45,781 nucleotides of DNA from Verrucomicrobiota bacterium (GCA_963205275.1 CAUJIH010000052.1:1-45781); one strand, 5' to 3'. Shown: positions 6,721 through 14,968, numbered from the stretch's first letter. The notes: generated by a model not told the origin, from the letters alone. Made by a program: numbers and translations.

Positions 6721-8181
6721 TTAGTAGGGTAGTTCACGAATGTAGAGATTCTTGAAATACAACTCGCTGCCGTGGTGCTGCAGTTCGATTTGATCAGCAC
6801 GGATGAGCGGCTCGAGTCCGGTCTTGTCCCAGTAGTTTTCCAGCTCGGTGCGATCCACGACTTGTTTGCCGTTCAGCCAGATGCTAACGCGGCTCCCGAC
6901 CATGCGGATGTAGAAGGTGTTCCACTCTCCGACAGGATTGTCAGCGATGACGAGAGCTTGGTTTCTGGCTTGCCTGTTGTTCCAGAGTCCACCTGATCCG
7001 AGATTACGGCCTGTCCGATAGGATTCCACCCACTGCTGAGGAGTTGTCGGTTCGGAGCCGTCCTTCATAGTCGCGTACCATGGATCCCAGATTTGGACTT
7101 GTGGTGTGCCTCGCAGGTAGAGTCCGCTATCCGCACCGGCAGTGATTTTCCAGTCGCAATACATCTCGAAATCGCCATAATCCTTCGCGGTGCAAAGGCT
7201 GGCACCCTTTCCATCATACACGAGCGTGCCTTCTTTGACGGACCAGTGGTCTTTCATCACTTGATCGGCAGCGGTCTGCGCTTCCTTCAGCGCGCCACCA
7301 GCTAGGGCGCGACGTTCGACGGCGTTCTTATGGGCTAGTCCCTTCCATCCGGTGAGATCCTTGCCGTTAAACAGCGCAGTAAAGCCAGCTGGAGGCGTGT
7401 TATCGGGCTGATCCTTCAGAACTGGTGCGGACAGAGAGAGGTCGGCAAGCTTAATGTTGCGGAACTCCATGGGATCCGTATGGCCTGCGAAGACGATGCG
7501 TCCGGTGCGGTTCCGCCGTCCATTGAAACCGGCCTCGAGCGGGGCGTGCTCTTCTAGGAAGGTGTCGAGAATGACGGCACCATTTAGAATGACCATGATG
7601 TGATCGTCGATGGCAATGATGGTTTCCTGATTCCACTCACCGACAGGTTTTAGGTATCCGGTTTTGGCCGGGACGTGACCATACACAGAGCCGTGAACTT
7701 GCCACGGCTTCAGCCACGAAAGCTTCCGAGGTTTTCCGTCCACGATGGCCTCTCCACCGTATTTCGATCCTTCGGTGTCCAGAATCTGGATTTCTAGTCC
7801 ATCCTGAGCAGGGCGACCATTTTCGGGGACGCGAATTCCGATCCCATTATTGCCGCTTTCTTCCAGCTTGAATTCGAAGGAGAAGGCAAAGTCTCCGTAG
7901 TCTTTATCTGTTTGCAGGACTTTGCCTCCAGGTTTGCATACAAGCACTCCGTCTTTCGCAAAATAGCCTTCCGTATCTCCGGTCCAGCCTGTGAGATCCT
8001 TTCCGTTGAATAGTTCTTTCCATTCGGCTGACTGGAGTGTCGTGAGCGGACGCTTGGCGGCCTCGACGTTTGGATCAGGCTTCGGAGCCGAAGCTTTGGG
8101 AGCTTGGGCCATCGAAACCGAGGTAGAAAGGGCCAGTGCGAAGGCACCGGCCAAACCGATGATGTGGGGATGTTTCCTCAT
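6721..8181 (-). CDS. Secreted protein with two DUF1080 (3-keto-disaccharide hydrolase-like) domains
   Basis: The start is set at the ATG at 8181 because it opens a clear signal peptide (MRKHPHIIGLAGAFALALST...AMAQA-type, cut near residue 26); an ATG 12 codons upstream adds only non-signal sequence. Two concanavalin-like DUF1080 domains follow, each opening with (W/F)xxLFNGKDLTGW. The first spans about residues 50-250 and the second about 270-486, containing KDYGDFEMYCDWKI and ending YFKNLYIRELPY. DUF1080 proteins are abundant in Verrucomicrobiota and Planctomycetota, and some cleave 3-keto-glycosides. Here it probably acts in the periplasm or on the cell surface on a glycan or glycoside. The two domains may bind different parts of the ligand. 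Function is inferred from the family only. Confidence 0.85.
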   Translation of the reverse strand: MRKHPHIIGLAGAFALALSTSVSMAQAPKASAPKPDPNVEAAKRPLTTLQSAEWKELFNGKDLTGWTGDTEGYFAKDGVLVCKPGGKVLQTDKDYGDFAFSFEFKLEESGNNGIGIRVPENGRPAQDGLEIQILDTEGSKYGGEAIVDGKPRKLSWLKPWQVHGSVYGHVPAKTGYLKPVGEWNQETIIAIDDHIMVILNGAVILDTFLEEHAPLEAGFNGRRNRTGRIVFAGHTDPMEFRNIKLADLSLSAPVLKDQPDNTPPAGFTALFNGKDLTGWKGLAHKNAVERRALAGGALKEAQTAADQVMKDHWSVKEGTLVYDGKGASLCTAKDYGDFEMYCDWKITAGADSGLYLRGTPQVQIWDPWYATMKDGSEPTTPQQWVESYRTGRNLGSGGLWNNRQARNQALVIADNPVGEWNTFYIRMVGSRVSIWLNGKQVVDRTELENYWDKTGLEPLIRADQIELQHHGSELYFKNLYIRELPY

Positions 8182-8282
8182 GGCTGGCACGAGAACACAG
8201 GGGCGATGGTTCAACAAGTGCGCAGTTGCGTCTGATTGGATTTTTTCTCGCTTCGTTGAAGCCCCAGATAATGAATTGGGGA

Positions 8283-9191
8283 TCAGCCCTTTCCCTTAGT
8301 TCGCGTGCTTTTCTTTCGACTCACCTGCTTTTCGATGAAGTCCACGATCATCCCGGCGATATCTTTTCCCGTAGTTGTCTGGATGCCTTCGAGTCCAGGA
8401 GAAGAATTCACTTCCATCACTAAGGGACCGTGATTCGAGCGCAGGAGGTCCACCCCGGCTACATTAAGTCCGAGTATCCCAGCCGCACGAACGGCGGTAG
8501 ATCGTTCTTCCGGGGTGATTTTCACCACGGAGGCACTGCCGCCGCGATGAAGGTTAGAGCGAAATTCGCCTTCTTTGCTCTGACGTTTCATCGCTGCGAC
8601 GACCTTACCCCCAACAACAAGACAGCGAATATCGGCTCCTTTCGCCTCTTTGATGTATTCCTGAGCCAGAATATTCGCATTTAACCCACGAAAGGCCTCG
8701 ATCACTGATTCTGCTGCTTGGCGAGTTTCGGCCAAGACGACGCCCACGCCTTGGGTCCCTTCGATCAGCTTGATGACTAGAGGGGCACCGCCGACTTGAT
8801 CAATCAAGGCATCGGTGGCTCGCGGATCGTGTGCAAACCCCGTCACGGGTAGTCCGATTCCTTTTCTCGCCAGTAGCTGGAGACTCCGCAGTTTGTCTCG
8901 TGCTCGCGAGATGGCGACGGATTCATTGACGCTGTACACTCCCATCATTTCAAATTGTCGCACGACGGCGCATCCGAAGAAGGTGTAGCTGGCTCCGATT
9001 CGGGGGATGATGGCGTCGAATCCATCCAGCTTTTGACTGCCTAGGAAGATAGCGGGGCGCATAGAGGTGATCTCCATGTGGCAGCGGACGTAGTCGATCA
9101 CATGGACTTCGTGTCCCTTGTCGACCCCGGCTTGATAGAGAGCGTGGGTGGAGTAGAGGCTTTTGTCGCGGGAGAGGATGGCGAGTTTCAT
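8283..9191 (-). CDS. rimK: RimK-type ATP-grasp ligase (ribosomal protein S6 glutamate ligase)
   Basis: RimK adds glutamates to the C-terminus of ribosomal protein bS6. The 302-residue protein is full length. It has the N-terminal domain (MKLAILSRD, and [19 protein letters not shown] in the linker region), the ATP-grasp core with [13 protein letters not shown], the hinge [22 protein letters not shown], and the metal site [15 protein letters not shown] near residue 265. The short basic C-terminal tail is unusual but simple. It lies 31 bp after a RimB-like protease gene, the pairing described for rim loci of Pseudomonas, which supports the S6 assignment over other RimK-type ligases. Confidence 0.9.
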   Translation of the reverse strand: MKLAILSRDKSLYSTHALYQAGVDKGHEVHVIDYVRCHMEITSMRPAIFLGSQKLDGFDAIIPRIGASYTFFGCAVVRQFEMMGVYSVNESVAISRARDKLRSLQLLARKGIGLPVTGFAHDPRATDALIDQVGGAPLVIKLIEGTQGVGVVLAETRQAAESVIEAFRGLNANILAQEYIKEAKGADIRCLVVGGKVVAAMKRQSKEGEFRSNLHRGGSASVVKITPEERSTAVRAAGILGLNVAGVDLLRSNHGPLVMEVNSSPGLEGIQTTTGKDIAGMIVDFIEKQVSRKKSTRTKGKG

Positions 9192-9222
9192 CGGTGAGGA
9201 CGGACGAAAAAAGAGGATGTCT

Positions 9223-9690
9223 CTATGCGTGTCGCGGCTTGTTCTTTGAACCCAGTTTATAGGAAGATGCGGGATCGACGGTAAAGCGTCCAGAGGTGGC
9301 TACTCGTCCGAGAAGCATGGGAAAGAGCATGTTCTGTCGGTTGGTCAGACTGAGATCGATTTTCCAGAGATGAGGGCCGAGGGATACCGGAATGCAAATG
9401 AAGGGCCGTGATTCTTCTTGGCCGCCGGAATTTCGCACGGTGCGGAATTCGAGCAAGGGGCAATCGTATTCACCGATGGATCGAGTGAATCGTGATGAAG
9501 CGGGAGGGAGAGAGAATCGTATTCTTGCTTCACCGCTATCTGTCTCATAGGCTTCCCAGTGGGAGGTGTGCAGGCTGGAGCTGCGGGCCCCGGTATCAAT
9601 TTTAGCTTTGACCCGTAGGTTGCCGAAGTCGGGGAGGCTCAGCCATTCCCGCCATCCAATCATGATCGCGCTGGATTGATCTGCATTCAC
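9223..9690 (-). CDS. RimB/retropepsin-like putative zinc/aspartic protease
   Basis: The 155-residue protein belongs to the family annotated as ATP-dependent zinc protease (PF05618), which has a retropepsin-like fold. The signature [12 protein letters not shown] is at residues 30-41, with Asp32 in the Asp-Thr-Gly motif. The family features [10 protein letters not shown] at the start and LLGR near the end are present. In Pseudomonas the homologue RimB is encoded with RimK and acts in the S6-modification system. Here it precedes rimK by 31 bp in the same direction. The length is usual for this compact cytoplasmic class without a signal peptide. Confidence 0.82.
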   Translation of the reverse strand: MNADQSSAIMIGWREWLSLPDFGNLRVKAKIDTGARSSSLHTSHWEAYETDSGEARIRFSLPPASSRFTRSIGEYDCPLLEFRTVRNSGGQEESRPFICIPVSLGPHLWKIDLSLTNRQNMLFPMLLGRVATSGRFTVDPASSYKLGSKNKPRHA

Positions 9691-9747
9691 AGAGGCACGA
9701 TGTAAGCGACGGAGTATCGAATTCGATGAATCAAAAGTCTGAAACGT

Positions 9748-10092
9748 CTAACCTGGCGGCCAGCCTAGATCGCGTCCTGACAGAAAGTGAATGTGGAGAT
9801 GAGGAACTACTTCTCCTGCGTATTTTCCGTGATTGATTACCAAGCGGAAGCCTTTTTCAAATTCGTCACATCCCATCTGTCGAGCGATGTTTCCGGCAGC
9901 CAGCAGCAGGCGACCGAGGATTACCGCATCTTCATCCTTCGCCTCTCCAACCCGAGGGATGGGCTTGCGTGGCACGATCAGAAGATGAGTCGGAGCCTGA
10001 GGCTGAATATCGCGAAAGGCCACGGAAAAATCGTCCTCATACACGATCTCAGCCGGAATCTCTTTAGCGATGATCTTTTCGAAGAGTGTCAT
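9748..10092 (-). CDS. HIT-family nucleotide-binding hydrolase (HinT-like)
   Basis: The 114-residue protein begins MTLFEKIIAKEIPAEIVYED, the usual HinT opening. It carries the histidine triad at His98, His100 and His102 in VPHLHIHFLSGRDLGWPPG, with the C-terminal GW typical of HinT. HinT enzymes hydrolyse phosphoramidates of adenosine nucleotides; the middle His is the nucleophile. The ATG overlaps the stop of the upstream gene as ATGA, implying translational coupling. The physiological substrate is not evident from context. Confidence 0.92.
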   Translation of the reverse strand: MTLFEKIIAKEIPAEIVYEDDFSVAFRDIQPQAPTHLLIVPRKPIPRVGEAKDEDAVILGRLLLAAGNIARQMGCDEFEKGFRLVINHGKYAGEVVPHLHIHFLSGRDLGWPPG

Positions 10093-10652
10093 GACACGAT
10101 GATTAGGCGAAGTTCCGGATTCTCTGTGCTGATTTCAGTTTTGATCTCCAGAATGTATTCATTGAGTTCTCCCCGGAGTAACTCACATCGTTCGCTCCAT
10201 CGCCGAGCGCCCATGAGGCGACGGATGCCGCTCTTCATGCCATGCAGTTCCACGCGCTGAGGACCACTAACGACTGCGGAGTGAATTGAGTCAGACAAAA
10301 GTTGGAAAAACAGCAGTTCATACCCAGATCCAGCCCGGCGAGCCAGTTCACTCAATGAGATTCGGACGGGAGGTGGTGTGCGATCAATTCTCGCTGCGAT
10401 ATGTGCCAAACCCATGGAGGATAGGGTCTTCGCAATGCGGGTGAAGAGATCTTCAGAGTCGATGTAGGTGCCCTTGTAATGATTTGCGAGGAAGTTCTCG
10501 ACTCCGCGAGAGATGTCAGAGACGATCCACTCTGGGACATCCGTACCATTCGCGGCACGATGTAGGGTGGTGGAGAGCCATTCTGGCTCGCAGAGCACGA
10601 GACTGCACGATCCGACGCGAATGTAGGGGAGTTCACTGGGCAGAGAGATCAT
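10089..10652 (-). CDS. Unrecognised 187-residue protein between nrdR and HIT genes
   Basis: I do not recognise this protein. It is cytoplasmic by appearance, with no signal or membrane segment. A predicted helical middle contains SRGVENFLANHYKGTYIDSE and then LFTRIAKTLSSMGLAHIAARI, faintly like an ATP-cone repeat. A strand-rich part follows with VELHGMKSGIRRLMGARRWSER, and the end is a strand-like EIKTEISTENPELRLIIVS. It starts 29 bp after nrdR and its stop overlaps the HIT start, so it is firmly inside a co-transcribed unit. Translational coupling argues strongly that it is a real gene. A role tied to nucleotides is possible from neighbours only. Confidence 0.75.
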   Translation of the reverse strand: MISLPSELPYIRVGSCSLVLCEPEWLSTTLHRAANGTDVPEWIVSDISRGVENFLANHYKGTYIDSEDLFTRIAKTLSSMGLAHIAARIDRTPPPVRISLSELARRAGSGYELLFFQLLSDSIHSAVVSGPQRVELHGMKSGIRRLMGARRWSERCELLRGELNEYILEIKTEISTENPELRLIIVS

Positions 10653-10681
10653 GGACGGGAAGCGGTTGCATGAATGAGCGG

Positions 10682-11182
10682 TCAGGATTTGATTCCAAAG
10701 AGATCAAGTTGTCGGGTGTCTTCACGACGAGGAGTTTTCTCAAGCGTGTCGATGACTTCAGTAAACTCACCGACGTCCTTAAATTCGCGGTAGACCGAAG
10801 CGTAACGTACGAACGCCACAGGGTCGATTCGCTGCAAGTGCTGCATTACTCTGGGACCGATGATGCGAGTAGGAATCTCTCGCAGATTGTCTTCGGCGAA
10901 TTCACTGATAATTTCGTCAACGGCGGTTTCGAGAACGTCCAGCGAGACTTTACGCTTTTCACAGGCTTTGATGAGTCCCCCGAGGAGTTTCTCTCGCTTG
11001 AACGGCTCGCGTGTGCCGTCGCGCTTGACCACTAGCACGTCGCGGCGCTCCAACTGCTCGTATGTCGTGAAGCGGAAGCCGCACTCAAGGCACTCCCGAC
11101 GACGACGAATGGAAAACCCGTCTTTAGAAAGGCGGGAATCAATGACCTTATCGTCCAGACTGTTGCATTTAGCGCAGCGCAT
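10682..11182 (-). CDS. nrdR: Transcriptional repressor NrdR
   Basis: NrdR represses ribonucleotide reductase genes in response to ATP/dATP. The start is set at the ATG at 11182, because the family always begins MRCAKC or MxCPxC; the open frame extends 31 codons further without homology. The zinc ribbon uses Cys3, Cys6, Cys31 and Cys34. It is followed by RRRRECLECGFRFTTYE and an ATP-cone domain from about residue 49 to 139 (VVKRDGTREPF and FVRYASVYREF). The 166-residue length is typical. Two NrdR-box-like motifs lie 60-100 bp upstream, suggesting autoregulation. No ribonucleotide reductase gene is in the window. Confidence 0.95.
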   Translation of the reverse strand: MRCAKCNSLDDKVIDSRLSKDGFSIRRRRECLECGFRFTTYEQLERRDVLVVKRDGTREPFKREKLLGGLIKACEKRKVSLDVLETAVDEIISEFAEDNLREIPTRIIGPRVMQHLQRIDPVAFVRYASVYREFKDVGEFTEVIDTLEKTPRREDTRQLDLFGIKS

Positions 11183-11238
11183 GAGAGAAAACGCGAGAGA
11201 AAAACCAATTCTTAAATCTAAGAATTTCCTCAACCTTG

Positions 11239-11287
11239 CAACTACATATTGTGGTGTCAATGAAAATTCGAGCACAATATGTGGGAT
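11239..11287. promoter_or_regulatory. Tandem NrdR-box-like operators upstream of nrdR
   Basis: Two sites resemble the NrdR box core CwAtATaTwG. CTACATATTG (11242-11251) matches 9 of 10 positions and CAATATGTGG (11275-11284) matches 8 of 10. Their centres are 33 bp apart, close to the three helical turns usual for NrdR box pairs. Between them on the minus strand is TTGACA (11255-11260), a perfect -35 hexamer; no equally good -10 is visible. An AATTCTTA/TAAGAATT inverted repeat (11207-11226) lies between this and the nrdR start. Confidence 0.5.
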
Positions 11288-11418
11288 TTTGCCAAAATTC
11301 TCGAAGTTGTGTGGGTGCGCTCTTGAATTCGTTGGTGAACATGTGAACTGACAGTGAGGGAATCGATGGGTAATTCTTTGCTTGAGCGAATCGCATTCAA
11401 AATCAATCTTTTCAGCGT

Positions 11419-12255
11419 ATGCCTGTCCTGACCACTCACTCCATCATCGATTTCCCTATCGGGAATCTTCCGCTTTGCGATCACCATGCGGCTCTGGGGG
11501 CGGAGTGGCAGTGCCATGAGAATGCCTGGATCGCGATGGAGGACCTAAGCGGGTTGGAGCCCACTCGGCCTGTGGTGTTGATCGACACTCAGGGTACGCC
11601 TCTGGCATGGACGAGTGCCCACGGTTCGGAGGGTGGAGAAAGGGTTCTGGCGGTGCAGTCGTTTCTGATTCGTTACTCTTGGGAGCTGCTACGTGCCAAT
11701 GAGTCGTATCTGGCGACGCTGACGCATTCTGAGATACTGGGAACTGTTCATCCCGGCGTCTCGATTCTGAGGGGGTACGTTCGCTTGGCGGAAGGAGCGG
11801 AATTATTACCTGGCGTGGTGATCGAGGGCAACGTCGTGATCGATTCCGGCTCGAAGATCGGGCCGAACTGTTACTTGCGTGGGTTGACTAGCATCGGGCC
11901 AGACTGCCATGTGGGCAATGCTGTAGAGATCAAGAACTCGATTCTTCTCTTCCACGCTTGTGTAGGACATCTTTCCTACGTGGGAGATTCGATTCTCGGG
12001 GAGCGCGTAAACCTAGGAGCAGGCACCATCACTGCGAATTTTCGGCATGATGGAAAGAATCATCGCACGATGGCTGCAGGAAAGCTGGTGGATACGGGTC
12101 GTCGGAAGTTCGGTGCGATTATCGGTGATGATGTCCACACGGGTATTCACACATCCATTTATCCAGGCCGCAAGATCGGTGCTCGCGCTTCGACGCTCCT
12201 AGGTGAGGTGGTTCGACAAGATATTCCTGCGGTGATGGATGAGAAGGCTTCGTGA
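11419..12255 (+). CDS. Left-handed beta-helix acyltransferase, GlmU C-terminal-like
   Basis: The 278-residue protein consists mainly of hexapeptide repeats of the left-handed beta-helix class. The central part (GNAVEIKNSILL, then GHLSYVGDSILGERVNLGAGTITANF) closely follows the acetyltransferase half of GlmU (VEVKKS...NHLSYIGDAEIG...NIGAGTITCNYDG). There is no nucleotidyltransferase domain: the first 100 residues lack the LAAGxGTRM motif. It therefore probably acylates, or simply binds, a sugar nucleotide rather than doing both GlmU reactions. The histidine of GHLSY corresponds to the GlmU active-site region. It is divergent from nrdR and monocistronic. Confidence 0.82.
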   Translation: MPVLTTHSIIDFPIGNLPLCDHHAALGAEWQCHENAWIAMEDLSGLEPTRPVVLIDTQGTPLAWTSAHGSEGGERVLAVQSFLIRYSWELLRANESYLATLTHSEILGTVHPGVSILRGYVRLAEGAELLPGVVIEGNVVIDSGSKIGPNCYLRGLTSIGPDCHVGNAVEIKNSILLFHACVGHLSYVGDSILGERVNLGAGTITANFRHDGKNHRTMAAGKLVDTGRRKFGAIIGDDVHTGIHTSIYPGRKIGARASTLLGEVVRQDIPAVMDEKAS

Positions 12256-12281
12256 TCGGGATTATAGGACTCGAACGACAC

Positions 12282-12638
12282 TTATTCCTCTAAAAGCCCG
12301 TGTTTTTTCGGTATCTCTAGAGTTTCCTTAATTGGTAGAGATTCGACTTTGCGTCCTTTCCAGCCTGTCATCGGTTCCGCCATGAACATAGAATTGATAA
12401 TCGCCTCTTCGGTAGCTTCGAAGGCAGCGAGGAAGAGGGGATCGATTCGCTCATTGCGCAGGACATTCATGGAGACTGTTTTGGATTGAGAATGATAATC
12501 GCGACGAACATCTGGGCTGGCGTTGTTCTCGCCTAGATGCAGTATGCCGAGATCGCGTGCTCGCGCTCGTTGTTCCGGCTTTTCCGAATCTTGTGCGTGC
12601 GTGGAGGATGTGTTTATGCTGAAGAAAAAGATCGGAAT
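12282..12638 (-). pseudogene. DmpA-type (S58) aminopeptidase remnant with internal deletion
   Basis: The minus-strand frame is open from just after a TAG at 12641 to the TAA at 12282. Its start reads as the tail of a signal peptide (FFFSINTSSTHAQ) followed by RARARDLGI, the characteristic N-terminus of DmpA-like peptidases. After a short junction it continues VLRNERIDPLFLAAFEATEE and AIINSMFMAEPMTG, the characteristic C-terminus. The roughly 270 residues between, including the self-cleavage site and active serine, are missing, and no start codon remains. This is best read as an in-frame internal deletion that also lost the 5' end. A downstream ATG at 12470 could still give a 62-residue product but it would be functionless. 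Confidence 0.75.
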
Positions 12639-12654
12639 CTACAAAATTCGGAAA

Positions 12655-12682
12655 GTGAACTGGATCATGTGAACTGGATCAT
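12655..12682. repeat. Perfect 14-bp tandem duplication
   Basis: GTGAACTGGATCAT occurs twice without spacing at 12655-12668 and 12669-12682, between the DmpA remnant and the oxidoreductase stop codon. It is probably a slippage or repair scar in this decaying stretch. Confidence 0.85.
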
Positions 12683-12690
12683 GATAGCAC

Positions 12691-13902
12691 TCAGAATTTC
12701 GTGAGCGGATTCTTGCGATTCGTAAGAGGTAGTGGTACCCGTGCGCTTCCTAGGCGATGAGATTCGAAGACGGACAGAATCATTTCGGTCACCATCTCTC
12801 CGTCGGCAGCGGAGCAGAGCGGGGCACGATTTTCTGAAACGGCTGCGATCAGGTCGAGCGCGGGGATCTGGTGATCCATCAGGTGCTGGTGAAGGTCGAG
12901 CAGAGGCTCCGGTTTTCCGATGCCTGCGGTGGAGATGATCTCCCAAGGCTGGGCCTCCGTCCCCGGGCGTAAAGGGTTGCCCGCTCGGTAGTGGGCGAAG
13001 GGATCCTCGTCGATGCGCAGATCGATGACGCCAGCGTTGCCGACGAACTGAAGGCCGAATCCGCCCCCTTTCGCCCCGGCGCGGGCGAGGGAATCGAAGA
13101 AGACCGGGATTCCTCGTTCGGTTTCATATCGTGCATGGATCTCATCTCCGATCAGAGGACTGACTCCTTCGGCTCCGTCGTGAATGTCAGCGGAGCTGGC
13201 GAGTTTCCCCTGTTGGAGAACGGTGGCGCTGCACGAGAGAGGTTTTCCGGTGAAGTAATGTGCGAGATTGAAGAGATGCGAGCCGAGCACCCAGAGATCG
13301 AGCCCACCACCCCGGTGGTCTTCCTTGCCACGAGCTCGAATTTCCAGCCACTGCCCGATGGCCCCGTCCTCGATCAGTTGGGCCACGACGGGCAGGACAG
13401 GGTGGTAGCGATTTCGATGAGCAATCGCGATTTTGGTACCTCGTTTCGCTGCGGTGGCGGTGATTTCATCCGCTTCGATCAGATCGCGGCAATAGGGCTT
13501 TTCGACGTAGATTCCTTTCGCTCCGGTTTCGATGGCTGCCAGAATCATGTCGCGGTGGTGCGTGATATTGCGCGGACAGACAGCGACCAGATCGGGAGTG
13601 GAGCTCTTCAGCATCTCGCGGTAATCCGCAAAAGCGGCGTCAGCACCCAGATGAAGGCGTTCGACTGCCTTTTCGCGGCCTTTTGCCGAAGGATCGGCAA
13701 GGGCGATGATTCGTGCCTGTGGGATGTCCAACCAGACTCTGTCAAGTCCGTGACCATACCCTCCTAGGTCTGTATCTCCGATGACGCCGACCGTCCAGAT
13801 TTTCTGAGAATCGTCGCTTTTTCCAGAAAGAAAAGGCGCAAGGAAGCAGGAGGAAATCACGCCATTGAGAAAGTTTCGTCGAGGGAGGGAATTCGGTATC
13901 AT
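12691..13902 (-). CDS. Tat-exported Gfo/Idh/MocA-family oxidoreductase
   Basis: The start is placed at the ATG at 13902. It begins MIPNSLPRRNFLNGVISSCF, a Tat signal with the twin-arginine motif RRNFL; the open frame reaches 14 codons further without a signal. The mature enzyme has an N-terminal Rossmann fold (VGVIGDTDLGGYGHG), the dinucleotide-side EKP motif (YVEKPYC), and a C-terminal alpha/beta domain with GGGLDLWVLGSHLFNLAHYF. Exported members of this family are abundant in Verrucomicrobiota and Planctomycetota and usually oxidise or rearrange sugars with a tightly bound NAD(P). No partner gene is adjacent. The substrate cannot be told from sequence. Confidence 0.87.
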   Translation of the reverse strand: MIPNSLPRRNFLNGVISSCFLAPFLSGKSDDSQKIWTVGVIGDTDLGGYGHGLDRVWLDIPQARIIALADPSAKGREKAVERLHLGADAAFADYREMLKSSTPDLVAVCPRNITHHRDMILAAIETGAKGIYVEKPYCRDLIEADEITATAAKRGTKIAIAHRNRYHPVLPVVAQLIEDGAIGQWLEIRARGKEDHRGGGLDLWVLGSHLFNLAHYFTGKPLSCSATVLQQGKLASSADIHDGAEGVSPLIGDEIHARYETERGIPVFFDSLARAGAKGGGFGLQFVGNAGVIDLRIDEDPFAHYRAGNPLRPGTEAQPWEIISTAGIGKPEPLLDLHQHLMDHQIPALDLIAAVSENRAPLCSAADGEMVTEMILSVFESHRLGSARVPLPLTNRKNPLTKF

Positions 13903-14038
13903 CAGAGGATGATGGCAGGAGGAAAATCGCGGTGCAAGAGGCATATTTATGCGGAAAGAGGACGCTGATCGGGCGTATCACGGAGACACTTTTACGAATT
14001 AGGTTGAAAAGATTTTCGATTTTCGATACATCCGATGT

Positions 14039-14968
14039 ATGTTCAGACTTCGAATCATGCGCCCGACGGATTATGATGCCGTCGCCGAATTGATTTATCT
14101 TTCGACGAATTCATGGTATCAGGCGCGACTCGGCTATCCAATCTTTCGTTGTCGCCCAGAGGAGTGCCGGGTTTTCTGCGAAGTCTATGGAGACCTCGAT
14201 CCCGACTGTGCCCTAGTGATCGAGCATCAGAGGACGGGATTCCTCGCTGGATCGTGCTTTTTTCATCCTCGGGAGACGCATCTCTCTCTCGGGATCATGA
14301 ATGTGCATCCGAACTACTTCGGGCACGGGATCGCCGGACGTCTGCTGGATCGGATCATTGAGGAGGCGGAAAGCCGCGATCTGCCGCTGAGACTGGTCTC
14401 GAGTGCACTGAATCTCGACTCATATTCACTTTATAACCGGAATGGCTTTTCTCCATTCTGCATCTATCAGGATTTGCTGATTTCCGTGGCGGAGGATGGA
14501 CTGCCAGACGATCGGCAGAAAAAGAAACTGCCTCATGTGCGAGAGGCTGAGCTGGAGGATATCGTGGCGATGGGGCAGATCGAGTTCGAGGTGAGTGGAA
14601 TCTCACGGGAGTCGGATTATTGCTACTTTATCGAGAATAGCATGGGCATCTGGCATACGCTGGTGGCGCTGGATGACGATGGGGAAGTTCAGGGTTTTCT
14701 CTCGTCTATCGATCACCCGGCCTCGCGCATGATCGGTCCGGGGGCGATGCGATCATCGGTGGTCGCGGAGGCGCTATTACGAGCACAGTTGGAGCATTTC
14801 CGTGGGAAATCTGTCGTCTTTCTCCTGCCGAGCGATCAGCGGGACCTGATCGTTGCCGCCTATGGTTGGGGGGCTAGGAACTGTGAGATCCACTTCGGTC
14901 AAGTGCGAGGAGCGGTGCAACCAGTAAATGGGGTCGCTATGCCGACTTTCCTTCCGGAATCGGCGTGA
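14039..14968 (+). CDS. GNAT-family acetyltransferase with two GNAT-like halves
   Basis: The first half (residues 1-150) is a standard GNAT domain. It opens FRLRIMRPTDYDAVAELI and holds the acetyl-CoA loop MNVHPNYFGHGIAGRLLD, followed by YNRNGF, the usual strand-6 motif. The second half (about 165-300) begins VREAELEDIVAMGQIE, again like a GNAT start, but lacks a clear acetyl-CoA loop and is probably a structural partner. The acceptor substrate is unknown. It is transcribed toward the MFS pump 60 bp downstream, and the three plus-strand genes here may form a unit. There is no recognisable ribosome-binding site. Confidence 0.82.
   Translation: MFRLRIMRPTDYDAVAELIYLSTNSWYQARLGYPIFRCRPEECRVFCEVYGDLDPDCALVIEHQRTGFLAGSCFFHPRETHLSLGIMNVHPNYFGHGIAGRLLDRIIEEAESRDLPLRLVSSALNLDSYSLYNRNGFSPFCIYQDLLISVAEDGLPDDRQKKKLPHVREAELEDIVAMGQIEFEVSGISRESDYCYFIENSMGIWHTLVALDDDGEVQGFLSSIDHPASRMIGPGAMRSSVVAEALLRAQLEHFRGKSVVFLLPSDQRDLIVAAYGWGARNCEIHFGQVRGAVQPVNGVAMPTFLPESA

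Noticed and set aside
10484..11035. 183-codon plus-strand ORF over nrdR
   Set aside because: Antisense to nrdR and the following coupled gene, both better supported.
12991..13767. 258-codon plus-strand ORF
   Set aside because: Shadow of the Gfo/Idh/MocA gene on the minus strand; no domain, and the minus frame has the Tat signal and EKP motif.
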